NCBI GenBank assembly: GCA_944325075.1
Contig: CALUYU010000016.1
Coordinates: 1-42,111 of the forward strand
Reading direction: 5' to 3'
DNA length: 42,111 bases
Origin: Candidatus Gastranaerophilales bacterium
GTDB lineage: Bacteria > Cyanobacteriota > Vampirovibrionia > Gastranaerophilales > Gastranaerophilaceae
The translations under genes and the position numbers were made by a program. This document shows, in pieces, positions 1 through 8,192 of this stretch (positions within the stretch are counted from its first letter, which is position 1; each line of letters begins with the position of its first letter). Below the pieces are notes generated by a model that saw only the letters and a program-made list of their open reading frames with translations, was not told the DNA's origin and did not search any database.

Positions 1-2
1 TT

Positions 3-1082
3 AAAAACAATGTAGGTTGGGCTTTCAGCCCAACATTAAAATATTGTTGGGGTAGAAACCCCAACCTACATAAAAACTGCGATGACCTCATAGGGAAAAA
101 GTCAATAAATAGTTCCCCATGTCATCCTGAACTCGCAGCTCCTCTTGTTGCCGACGAAAAGGAGGCTTACAAGGGAGGGTGCTCGCAGAGTATTTCAGGA
201 TCTAGCCACCGACAAAAATGTTCGACTATCTGTACACAAAAATCTAATGTTGGGCTGAAAGCCCAACCTACATTGATTTCCGTATCATCTCGTCGTCGGA
301 GCATTGTAATGCAGTGCCTCAGGCCCAACTCGCCTCGTAGAATTGCATTTACTCTGGCAGAAGTTCTAATAACCCTGGGCATAATCGGTGTTGTTGCCGC
401 TATGACGCTGCCGACATTGATAAATGATTATCAGGCTAAAGAAACTGTTACAAGGTTAAAGAAGGTTTATAGTATCATGAATCAAGCATACCTGCAAGCT
501 CAAAATGACCTTGGAACTATTGATAATTGGGGCCTTTCTAAATCCGAATTTGAGGAGGATCCGGATACCGGTGAGCAAATAGTTGGAGATCAGGCACTAG
601 CTCAGAGGACATTATTCTGGTCTCGAATGTCTCCATATTTGAAAACATTAAAAACTTGCATTAATTCAGATGATAGTGATTGTCTGTCATATCCTTATAC
701 ACTCTTAGGCGGTTACTCATCAGGTCGTAATTATGAACCCAGCATAATTTTAAATGATGGAACAAGTTTCTCCGGCGGCTGGATAAATAATCCTAATTGC
801 GGGGAAAAGGATCTGTGTGCTGATTTTAGCGTTGATATTAACGGTGCGAATCGTCCAAATGTTGTTGGGCGGGATATTTTTTATTTTCGTGTCTATAAAC
901 ATAAGATAAATCCTATAGGAGTGGTTGATGATACTACCCGTACGTTTGAAAATTATTGTTTACGCAATAGCGTAAAAGATTTTAACGGTTATGGTTGTGC
1001 TGCCTGGGTAATATTTAACGAAAATATGGATTATTTAAAGTGTGACGGTTTAAGTTGGGCCGGTAAACACAAATGTAAGTAA
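3..1082 (+). CDS. Type IV prepilin-like protein (KHKCK C-terminal family), 5' end outside window
   Basis: Prepilin or pseudopilin, exported and assembled by a type IV pilus or type II secretion-like machine. The signature is SPRRIAFTLAEVLITLG followed by IIGVVAAMTLPTL, the class III signal and hydrophobic helix; cleavage would fall between Ala and Phe (Ala instead of the usual Gly). The mature part has paired cysteines, a VDINGANRPNVVGRDIF block and the C-terminus NENMDYLKCDGLSW...KHKCK shared with the pilins ending at 4827 and 41542. The frame has no stop from base 3 onward, so the true start is probably left of the window, as in the paralogue at 4827-5945. Alternatives are TTG 273 or ATG 309, just before the signal. 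The upstream codons come from palindromic repeats. A terminator follows. Confidence 0.8.
   Translation, partial: KNNVGWAFSPTLKYCWGRNPNLHKNCDDLIGKKSINSSPCHPELAAPLVADEKEAYKGGCSQSISGSSHRQKCSTICTQKSNVGLKAQPTLISVSSRRRSIVMQCLRPNSPRRIAFTLAEVLITLGIIGVVAAMTLPTLINDYQAKETVTRLKKVYSIMNQAYLQAQNDLGTIDNWGLSKSEFEEDPDTGEQIVGDQALAQRTLFWSRMSPYLKTLKTCINSDDSDCLSYPYTLLGGYSSGRNYEPSIILNDGTSFSGGWINNPNCGEKDLCADFSVDINGANRPNVVGRDIFYFRVYKHKINPIGVVDDTTRTFENYCLRNSVKDFNGYGCAAWVIFNENMDYLKCDGLSWAGKHKCK
11..70. repeat. Pair of palindromic repeats (GTTGGGCT family)
   Basis: Two hairpins lie back to back: GTTGGGCT-TTC-AGCCCAAC type near 17-34 and GTTGGGG-TAGAAA-CCCCAAC near 46-67, flanked by TGTAGG/CCTACA. More copies lie at 246-272 and 5838-5900. 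In the prepilin frame they read NVGWAFSPT and the like without stops. Confidence 0.8.
121..213. repeat. Imperfect palindromic repeat inside the prepilin leader frame
   Basis: The stretch starting CATCCTGAACTCGCAG and ending near TTTCAGGATCTAGCCACCGA is an imperfect palindrome with an inner AGCTCCT/AGGAGGCT pairing. A close copy lies on the other strand at 5697-5790, at the same place in another prepilin gene. Both copies are open in the pilin frame (ELAAPLVAD, then SQSISGS). Confidence 0.75.
246..272. repeat. Palindromic repeat (GTTGGGCT family), third copy
   Basis: ATGTTGGGCTGAAAGCCCAA followed by CCTACAT is the same hairpin as at 11-36, in the opposite orientation. It sits directly before the candidate TTG start at 273. 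Confidence 0.8.
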
Positions 1083-1087
1083 TATAT

Positions 1088-1117
1088 AAAGCGGATTTTT
1101 ATCCGCTTTTTGTTTTT
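1088..1117 (+). terminator. Rho-independent terminator of the first prepilin gene
   Basis: Stem AAAGCGGAT / ATCCGCTTT (9 bp, loop TTTT) followed by TTGTTTTT, six bases after the stop codon. Confidence 0.85.
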
Positions 1118-1198
1118 AGGTGGGTATAGCCAAGCAGGTATGGCTTTTTAACACCGGTTATTTTTTTCTGTAACTTTTGATGACTCAAAATACTCTAC

Positions 1199-1227
1199 TT
1201 GCTAATTTTGTTAATTTAGGCTATAAT
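1199..1227 (+). promoter_or_regulatory. Sigma70-type promoter of the NfnA-like/etf cluster
   Basis: TTGCTA, a 17-bp spacer and TATAAT, about 30 bp before the ATG at 1257. An AGAGGAG ribosome site lies just upstream of the ATG. No terminator is seen before etfA ends, so it could drive all four genes. Confidence 0.7.
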
Positions 1228-1256
1228 ATAATTAATCGTATAGAAGAGGAGAAAAA

Positions 1257-2096
1257 ATGGGATATAAAATTTTATCAAAAAAAGAAATTTGTCCTAATCA
1301 ATTTGAATTGACTATTGAAGCTCCTTTTGTTGTAAGAAATGCCAGAGCAGGCCAATTTATAATTTTTAGAGCAGAAGAGAACGGAGAGAGAGTTCCGTTG
1401 ACAATTGCTGATGTAAATAAGCAATCCGGAGAGCTGACAATTGTATTTATGGCAGTAGGTTATTCTACAAAGAAATTGGCTCAGCTTGATGTCGGGGACG
1501 AAATCCCTGATATTGTAGGGCCACTTGGAAAGCCAACTGATATAAAAAAATATGGTACGGTGGTATGTCTTGCCGGCGGTTATGGTGCAGCGCCTTGTTA
1601 TCTTATTGCTAAAGCATTTAAAGAAGCCGGGAATAAGGTTTATATGATCATGGGCGCCAGAAATAAAGATTTAATCTTCTGGGCAGATAAGATGAAGGAC
1701 GCGTGTAACGAACTTTTTATCACTACAGATGATGGATCGCTTGGGGAAAAAGGATTTGTTACAGATGTTCTTGCCCGGCTTATGGATAAAGAAAAAATTG
1801 ATTATGCAATTGCCGTGGGGCCTATGCCTATGATGCGTGCAGTTGCAGAACTTACACGTGATAAAGGTATTTATACTGAAGCCAGTATGAACCCTATCAT
1901 GGTTGACGGTACAGGTATGTGCGGAGCATGCCGTATTACAGTTGGCGGAGAAGTTAAGTTCGCGTGTGTTGATGGTCCTGATTTTGATGCGCATAAAATT
2001 GACTTTGATGAAGTCATTAACAGAACAAAAATTTACAAAGATCAGGAAAGAAAACGCGATGAAAATTGTAATTTGTTAAAACAGTCTAATATTTAG
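1257..2096 (+). CDS. NfnA/PyrK-like FAD/NAD-binding oxidoreductase subunit
   Basis: Ferredoxin-reductase-type flavoprotein of the sulfide/dihydroorotate dehydrogenase-like family (the NfnA small subunit is its best known member). Residues 1-95 form the FAD-binding barrel (GQFIIFRA, VPLTIAD), about 100-205 the NAD-binding fold (CLAGGYGAAP, IAVGPMPMMRAV). The C-terminal cluster motif DGTGMCGACR...FACVDGP fits a [2Fe-2S] site with three Cys plus the preceding Asp, as known for NfnA. Length (279) is normal. The usual NfnB/GltA large subunit does not follow; etfB and etfA do. It may pass electrons between NAD(P)H and the flavoprotein pair; that pairing is inference. Confidence 0.85.
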   Translation: MGYKILSKKEICPNQFELTIEAPFVVRNARAGQFIIFRAEENGERVPLTIADVNKQSGELTIVFMAVGYSTKKLAQLDVGDEIPDIVGPLGKPTDIKKYGTVVCLAGGYGAAPCYLIAKAFKEAGNKVYMIMGARNKDLIFWADKMKDACNELFITTDDGSLGEKGFVTDVLARLMDKEKIDYAIAVGPMPMMRAVAELTRDKGIYTEASMNPIMVDGTGMCGACRITVGGEVKFACVDGPDFDAHKIDFDEVINRTKIYKDQERKRDENCNLLKQSNI

Positions 2097-2124
2097 TATT
2101 GGAAGGTAGTGTAAAGGAGAAATA

Positions 2125-2322
2125 ATGGCAGAGAGAGAAAGAGAAAGAAAAGAAATTCCGTTTTGTCCGCTAATGAGCGCCGGTTCTGATGTTGATATGG
2201 TTTGTACCCAGGAAAGATGTGCTTGGTATCTTTCTTCAATAAAAAAATGTTCAATCTATATTATAGCTTTTAATGCATTGCTGGAAGCAAATCTGAAACA
2301 AGTACCTAAAAAACGAATATAG
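2125..2322 (+). CDS. Small cysteine-motif protein in the etf cluster
   Basis: 65 residues with a strong AAGGAGA ribosome site. Cysteines are spaced C-x12-C-x4-C-x9-C (FCPLMSAG, MVCTQERCAWYL, KKCSIY), which suits a small Zn or Fe-S site. The N-terminus is highly charged (AERERERKE). It lies 28 bp after the NfnA-like gene and 71 bp before etfB, so it is likely co-transcribed. The family is not one I can name; a role as a small electron carrier or assembly factor for the cluster is only a guess. Confidence 0.65.
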   Translation: MAERERERKEIPFCPLMSAGSDVDMVCTQERCAWYLSSIKKCSIYIIAFNALLEANLKQVPKKRI

Positions 2323-2393
2323 TTCAGTTAGACCGGTATATCAGGGAAGTAATGATTAAGATATATATTGTATTATAAAAGAAAGATAAAGTT

Positions 2394-3179
2394 ATGAAGG
2401 TTATTCTTTGCATTAAACAGGTTCCTGATACATCTGATATTAAATGGACTGAAAATAATACTATCCAGCGTGAAGGATTAGAAAGTATAATTAATCCGTA
2501 TGATGTTTACGCTATGGAAGTATCTCTTTCATTAAAAAAGAAATACGGAGATGTAGAAATTACTGCTTTATCAATGGGGCCGCGCCAGGCTGATAAGATG
2601 TTGCGAAAAGCACTTGCTGTTGGCGTTGATAAAGCGGTTTTGCTTTCTGATAAAAAATTTGCCGGAGCTGATACTTATGCTACTGGTAAAACTATTGCCA
2701 AGGCTGTTGAGACTAAACTTCCTGGTTATGATCTGATTATTTGCGGACAATTTGCTGTAGACGGAGACACTGCCCAAACCGGGCCAAGTATTGCAAGTTT
2801 TCTGAATATTCCCCAAGTAACTTATGTAAAGGAAATTCTTCAGTATTCAGAAGATACTCTTACTGTTCTAAGAGAACTTGATTGCGGCATAGAAAAGGTT
2901 AAGGTTAAACTTCCGGCGTTAATTTGCGTATTAAAAAATTCCTTTGAACCATCAAGAGCATCAATTAACGGAGTAATTGAATCGCAAAAAGCAGATATTC
3001 CGGTTTACGGTCTGGATGATATGGGGCTTGAACCGGATGAGGCTGGTTTGAAAGGTTCGCCTACATATGTGAATAAAGCTTTTAGAGCACCTCAAAAGGA
3101 GGTTGATTGTAAATTCCTTAACAGTTGTGAAGATTTATTGCAGGTAATAGAGCAATGTGGAGGGCCGGATAATGAGTAA
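2394..3179 (+). CDS. etfB: Electron transfer flavoprotein subunit beta
   Basis: EtfB, partner of the EtfA encoded next; the heterodimer carries FAD (plus AMP or a second FAD) and moves electrons to or from acyl-CoA dehydrogenases or other partners. Start MKVILCIKQVPDTSD is typical. The nucleotide-binding segment is visible (CGQFAVDGDTAQTGP), as are DKAVLLSD and GADTYATGKT of clostridial-type EtfB. 261 residues is standard. The stop overlaps the etfA start by 8 bases, implying translational coupling. No acyl-CoA dehydrogenase or FixC/FixX gene is present in the cluster, so the partner is unknown. Confidence 0.93.
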   Translation: MKVILCIKQVPDTSDIKWTENNTIQREGLESIINPYDVYAMEVSLSLKKKYGDVEITALSMGPRQADKMLRKALAVGVDKAVLLSDKKFAGADTYATGKTIAKAVETKLPGYDLIICGQFAVDGDTAQTGPSIASFLNIPQVTYVKEILQYSEDTLTVLRELDCGIEKVKVKLPALICVLKNSFEPSRASINGVIESQKADIPVYGLDDMGLEPDEAGLKGSPTYVNKAFRAPQKEVDCKFLNSCEDLLQVIEQCGGPDNE

Positions 3180-4176
3180 AGGTATTCTTATCTATGCGGA
3201 AGTTACCCGTGATGATTATTTGCATACTGTTGTTTTTGAACTTGCAAATAAGGCTGTTGATTTGTCACAAAAATTGCAGAATGCTCCGGTTATGGCACTT
3301 ATTCTTTTAAAACCAAATCTTATTAATGAGTATAAAGAAGCACTGAAAAATAACGGATTTGACAAAGTTTTTTATATAGCGGACGAGCGGTTTGGCGAGT
3401 ATAAAACTGACTTGTATGCTAAAGCTGCTATTCAGGCTGTCAGGGAAATAGATCCTGAGATACTTTTAATAGGTGCGACCAATCAAGGGCGTGATTTGGC
3501 TCCGCGGATTTCTACTGCTTTACATACCGGGTTAACTGCTGACTGTACGGATTTAGATATAATTGATAATTCAAAACTTGCAGCAACAAGACCAACATTT
3601 GGCGGGCAGCTGATGGCTACTATTTTGTCAAAAAAATATCCTCAAATGGCAACTGTTCGTCCAAAAGTTTTTAAGCCTGCAAAGGAAGATATTAAACGCG
3701 ATACGACATTTATTAAATTAGGAATGAGTTTTGATGACTATGAACCATCAGTAGAAATCATTGAATTTATAAAAAATACTGTTAGCGAAATTAATGATAT
3801 TGATAGTGCGGAAATTATTGTTGCAGGCGGCCGTGGTATGCAGTCTAAGGAAGGCTTTACATTGTTAAAGCAGTTGGCTGATAAATTAGGAGGAGCCGTT
3901 GCAGGGAGCCGTACTGCGGTTGAGATGGGATTAATTTCTCCGGAGTATCAGGTTGGACAGACCGGAAAGACCGTCACGCCTAAACTTTATATAGCATGCG
4001 GTATTTCCGGTGCATTGCAGCATACGGTTGGAATGTCCTCATCAAAGACGATTATTGCGATTAACAAAGACAAAAATGCTCCGATATTTGATATTTGCGA
4101 TTATGGATTTGTTGGAGATGTTTTCGATGTAATTCCCCGGCTAATTGATGGGCTCGAGTCCGAAGACTGTCTTTAG
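3172..4176 (+). CDS. etfA: Electron transfer flavoprotein subunit alpha
   Basis: EtfA, 334 residues from ATG 3172, chosen because GGAGGG lies 7 bases upstream and MSKGILIYAEV is the normal N-terminus; an in-frame ATG at 3157 lacks both. The C-terminal FAD-binding domain has the diagnostic VGQTGKTVTPKLYIACGISG and SSKTIIAINKDKNAPIF segments, ending DYGFVGDVFDVIP. It overlaps etfB at its start and, at its 3' end, overlaps by 4 bases the convergent truncated pilin. Acts as the FAD-bearing half of the Etf dimer in the cytoplasm. Confidence 0.95.
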   Translation: MSKGILIYAEVTRDDYLHTVVFELANKAVDLSQKLQNAPVMALILLKPNLINEYKEALKNNGFDKVFYIADERFGEYKTDLYAKAAIQAVREIDPEILLIGATNQGRDLAPRISTALHTGLTADCTDLDIIDNSKLAATRPTFGGQLMATILSKKYPQMATVRPKVFKPAKEDIKRDTTFIKLGMSFDDYEPSVEIIEFIKNTVSEINDIDSAEIIVAGGRGMQSKEGFTLLKQLADKLGGAVAGSRTAVEMGLISPEYQVGQTGKTVTPKLYIACGISGALQHTVGMSSSKTIIAINKDKNAPIFDICDYGFVGDVFDVIPRLIDGLESEDCL

Positions 4177-4742
4177 AATTTTACCGGATAATCATCTTCG
4201 ATCTGCCAGCCATCAAATTGAATTAATTTTGAGCAGTAGGCTCCACCGTTTTCTGTGCAGCCATAAGCATCTCCCTGTATCATTAAGTCTTCCCGTGTGC
4301 CATCCCAATCCCAAGCGTATGGTTCAAATTTTTTGTTATGCTGGAATTTGTCTTGTTCCCCGGTTCCGGCGACAGTTTCTATAGGGCTGAACCTGAAGGC
4401 AAATTGATTCCTTCCGGACATTGTGTTTGTCAAGGCTTTTTCGTTTAAGTATACCTCCATATCTCTGGCATTATTATTTATAGCCAAAATGGTTCCGTCT
4501 GCAAAATATACAAGTATTCCTTGATTTTGAAGCGCTCCTGTACTAGGGTCGCTGCCGTCATCATCGCTTGTTTTTCTTTGTATAACTTTGGTTGTTTTAA
4601 GGTAAGGTCCAAGATATTTATCATACCAGTCTTTCAATTCAGGATAAGTTGTAGACCCGCTTTGAAACGGGTTTGAGGCGCTTAGTCCATCCCAATATTT
4701 GGCTTCTCCGTTTTCAACCTCTGACATCTGTATCGCCTGGTT
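4173..4742 (-). pseudogene. N-terminally truncated pilin (DDYP C-terminal family)
   Basis: From an internal ATG at 4727 there are 184 residues that match only the mature part of the pilins. NGEAKYWDG matches NGETEYWEF of the pilin at 13647-14750, GILVYFADG matches GILLYFADG, and the end FDGWQIEDDYPVKF matches its INGWTIPDDYPIRF. Five more homologous codons (NQAIQ) precede the ATG, then an in-frame TAA. No FTLAEV signal, helix or ribosome site lies upstream; instead there is the terminator of the neighbouring prepilin. It is therefore a 5'-truncated copy: a relic, or possibly a silent donor cassette. Its stop overlaps the etfA stop. Confidence 0.7.
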
Positions 4743-4757
4743 TTATATTCAACCAAT

Positions 4758-4809
4758 AAAAAGTTGTTTAGCAAAATAGCTTGTCGATATTTTTGCTAAA
4801 CAACTTTTT
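4758..4809 (-). terminator. Strong terminator hairpin after the second prepilin gene
   Basis: Perfect 19-bp arms (AAAAAGTTGTTTAGCAAAA and its complement) with a 14-base loop, ending in a T run on the minus strand. It lies 17 bases beyond the stop of the gene at 4827-5945 and separates it from the truncated pilin. The arms are A/T-ended, so it could also act on the plus strand. Confidence 0.85.
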
Positions 4810-4826
4810 AAAATTTATTTATAATA

Positions 4827-5945
4827 CTATTTACATTTATGCTTACCGTTCCATGATAAATCACTACATTTCAGGTAATCCATATTTTCATTATAAATAA
4901 TCCACGCAGTGCAATGATATCCGTTCGCATTTAAGCAGTTTCTAACAAAATCATTAGGACTGCAGCCATATTTCCCGCAAGAAGGTACTCCGCCCGGGAA
5001 TATTCTGTCACCTACCAAAAACCAGTAAAAGAAATCGACTCCAAGCTGGTTTGGTGGCTTATGTCCGTTAATATCTGCATATATTTGAGCAAATATTCCG
5101 TCTGCCGGTGTAGTATTTATATACTCTGTTTCACCCTCCGAATTTGTTATGCCTGCTCTTCTTAGATTAAACATTATAAAAGTTCCATCAGCCAGAATTC
5201 CTGATGCTCTGGTATTCCCTTTACCGTCATATCTACTGTAATCCCCGCCTTTAACATCTTTGTACATTGTATTTTCCCAGCATTCTCCAACATTTCCCGG
5301 ACATTTTTTCTGGAATTTAAGATATTTGGCAAATTTTTCCATTAAAAGATCGTCGTCCCATTCAAATGTTTCGCTGTTAACCATTCCTCCGCCTTCTTCT
5401 TCTCGAATTAGCGTATAAGCTTGGGCAAGCTGAGAATTAATTTTCTTCAACTGTGTAACCGTTTGCTTTACTTTATAATTTTGGATGAGTGTTGGCAAAG
5501 TCATAGCTGCAACAACCCCGATTATGCCTAGGGTTATAAGAACCTCCGCTAGGGTGAAAGCAATTCGACGAGGCGAGTAGTGCCTGAGGCACGACACTAT
5601 TATGCTGCGCTCTTCAGTATTCAACGTAATATTATTGTATGTTGTGCATACTTGCCCAACATTGGATTTATTGATATTGAAATCTGTATATTCTTGTCGG
5701 TGGCAAGATCCTGAAATACTCTGCGAGCCCCCTCCATTGTAAGCCTCCTTTACGTCGGCAACAAGAGGAGCTGCGAGTTCATGATGACATGGGAAATTTT
5801 TTATCGACCTTTTCCATATGCGGCCCACACTGCTTTTTTGTAGGTTGGGGTTTCCACCCCAACAAAGTTTTATTGTTGGGCTGAAAGCCCAACCAACATT
5901 ATCTCTTTTTCCTTTGGCGAAATTTTTTTTGAAAAACTTATTCAT
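4827..5945 (-). CDS. Type IV prepilin-like protein with long repeat-filled leader
   Basis: 372 residues from ATG 5945, which has an ideal ribosome site (AAAGGAGG, 7 bases away). The first residues MNKFFKKNFAKGK resemble MDRFLEKILNKLN of the third prepilin. Residues 15 to about 115 are encoded by palindromic repeats kept in frame. The prepilin signal SPRRIAFTLAEVLITLG and helix start near residue 124. The mature part has two Cys pairs, DINGHKPPNQLGVDFFYW and the C-terminus NENMDYLKCSDLSW...KHKCK, as in the first and fourth pilins. A GTG at 5597 would give a short leader. If translation begins at 5945, the prepilin peptidase would remove a leader of over 100 residues. Confidence 0.8.
   Translation of the reverse strand: MNKFFKKNFAKGKRDNVGWAFSPTIKLCWGGNPNLQKSSVGRIWKRSIKNFPCHHELAAPLVADVKEAYNGGGSQSISGSCHRQEYTDFNINKSNVGQVCTTYNNITLNTEERSIIVSCLRHYSPRRIAFTLAEVLITLGIIGVVAAMTLPTLIQNYKVKQTVTQLKKINSQLAQAYTLIREEEGGGMVNSETFEWDDDLLMEKFAKYLKFQKKCPGNVGECWENTMYKDVKGGDYSRYDGKGNTRASGILADGTFIMFNLRRAGITNSEGETEYINTTPADGIFAQIYADINGHKPPNQLGVDFFYWFLVGDRIFPGGVPSCGKYGCSPNDFVRNCLNANGYHCTAWIIYNENMDYLKCSDLSWNGKHKCK
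5697..5790. repeat. Imperfect palindromic repeat, second copy
   Basis: Near-identical to 121-213 in inverted orientation (GATCCTGAAATACTCTGCGA to CAACAAGAGGAGCTGCGAG). It lies in the leader of the second prepilin gene and reads in frame as ELAAPLVAD and SQSISGS. Confidence 0.75.
5838..5900. repeat. Two palindromic repeats (GTTGGGCT family)
   Basis: GTTGGGG-TTTCCA-CCCCAAC near 5844-5863 and GTTGGGCT-GAA-AGCCCAAC near 5875-5893. They repeat the paired arrangement seen at 11-70 and are open in the prepilin frame (NVGWAFSPT). Confidence 0.8.
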
Positions 5946-6191
5946 AAAATACCTCCTTTTATTAGCGAAAAAAATTGCAGCACAAAATGGCGAAATAAAA
6001 ATATTTCACCTAAAATTCCTTCCAAACAGAAAGATTGAATCCAAAAATTTTCCCAAACTCTGCGGAAAATTTTATTTACCCACACAAAACAATCAATACT
6101 AATACGTAAAACACGCTCAGTATAAGAGTTTAGACCCTTAGTATGCCCCCCCCCTAATCAGGGAAATCCGCTCTATGATTGCGTTTTGCAT
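5942..6191 (-). other. Short ORF with G9 tract; opens to 82 codons if one G is lost
   Basis: ATG 6191 has an ideal AGGAGG site 7 bases upstream. As sequenced it reads 17 residues (MQNAIIERISLIRGGAY) and stops at 6138, just after a run of nine G (6146-6154, C on the plus strand). With eight G the frame runs to TGA 5944-5942, overlapping the prepilin ATG 5945 as ATGA. The 82-residue product would be hydrophobic and would contain LGEIFLFRHFVLQFF. The matching ORF at 14769-15042 has LGETFLFRRFVMQIF with synonymous changes (GGT/GGC, TTA/CTG, CGC/CGT), which indicates coding selection. Likely a phase-variable or slippage-expressed small membrane protein coupled to the pilin; sequencing error in the tract is the main rival. 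Confidence 0.6.
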
Positions 6192-6210
6192 GTGAGTACC
6201 TCCTGATATT

Positions 6211-6238
6211 ATTATACCATGTTTTTTTATTTTTTCAA
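6211..6238 (-). promoter_or_regulatory. Promoter of the G9 leader/prepilin transcript
   Basis: On the minus strand TTGAAA, a 16-bp spacer and TATAAT. The expected start near 6204 would put the AGGAGG site of the short ORF at the very 5' end. The same TTGAAA/TATAAT pair precedes the G10 leader at 15054-15082. Confidence 0.75.
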
Positions 6239-6251
6239 GCCGCGGTATTGT

Positions 6252-7332
<1,081 letters not shown>

Positions 7333-7348
7333 GGGGAGAAATATATAA

Positions 7349-8191
7349 ATGTTTAGCACTGATACTGAATACGAAATAGTAGCATTTTCTGTCGGCGACA
7401 CCAAGGCCGGTACTAAAATGGGAAAACTTCAGCTTAAAAGCACTGAAGATAACTCGATATTGAACTGTATATTATGGGAAGAGACTCTTAACCGGTTTGA
7501 CAGCAAGGTTTTCCGTACGGGAAATATTGTAAAACTTATTACCGCCTCATTTAATGAGAAGTTTAATAATTGTCTTGTTTCTGTTTTAGAAGTCGTAAAA
7601 GAAGCTAAAACCGGGCTTGATGAAAATGAACGGGAAAGATATTACGGCGAATTAATGGATTATATCTCCAAAATCGGGGATGAAAGATTAAATTCATTTC
7701 TTGTCCGGTATTTTATGGAACATAAAGATAAAATTAAGATTACACCGGCAGCGAAAGTTATGCATCATAATTACATCGGGGGCCTGATGGTTCATATTCT
7801 TGAATGCTTGCAGTATGCTGAAGCTAATATGCTTATGAGCGAATATAAATTCAATACTGATCATATATATGCGGCCTGCCTGCTGCATGATATCGGAAAG
7901 ATTTTTGAATATACAGTTGATCTGGAATCGGGATTAATTGATTATGATGAAAACTTTAGAAAAGAGTGGCTTACCCATTCTCAATATGGGTTTACTCTTT
8001 GTATGAGCGAGGGGTTCAAAGAAGTTGCCAAGATGATTGCCGCCCACCATGGAAGAAGTGATTGGGGCGCAATTATTGACTTAGATCAGAAAGATTTAGA
8101 GCCTGAATTGTATTTTATACATCTGATAGATAATCTTTCTGCTAAGTTCGGGAAAATATGTGTTGCAAAATTAGAGAAAAAAGAGGTATAA
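7349..8191 (+). CDS. YhaM-like 3'-5' exoribonuclease (OB fold plus HD domain)
   Basis: 280 residues. The N-terminal ~95 residues resemble an OB-fold nucleic-acid-binding domain (LNCILWEE, GNIVKLI). The HD metal-dependent phosphohydrolase part shows HHNYIGGLMVHILECL, CLLHDIGK and AAHHG, with HLIDNLSAK near the end. This order fits the YhaM family, which trims RNA and single-stranded DNA from the 3' end. GGGGAG lies before the ATG. It follows ilvC by 16 bases and abuts the first thymidylate-kinase-like gene by one base. Confidence 0.85.
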   Translation: MFSTDTEYEIVAFSVGDTKAGTKMGKLQLKSTEDNSILNCILWEETLNRFDSKVFRTGNIVKLITASFNEKFNNCLVSVLEVVKEAKTGLDENERERYYGELMDYISKIGDERLNSFLVRYFMEHKDKIKITPAAKVMHHNYIGGLMVHILECLQYAEANMLMSEYKFNTDHIYAACLLHDIGKIFEYTVDLESGLIDYDENFRKEWLTHSQYGFTLCMSEGFKEVAKMIAAHHGRSDWGAIIDLDQKDLEPELYFIHLIDNLSAKFGKICVAKLEKKEV

Positions 8192-8192
8192 C

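Noticed and set aside
5818-6102. Plus-strand frame across the prepilin leader
   Set aside because: It runs antisense to the promoter-driven leader and lacks its own start signals.
4173-6238. Pilin cluster as a mobile element or prophage
   Set aside because: No transposase, integrase, att sites or terminal repeats were found around it.
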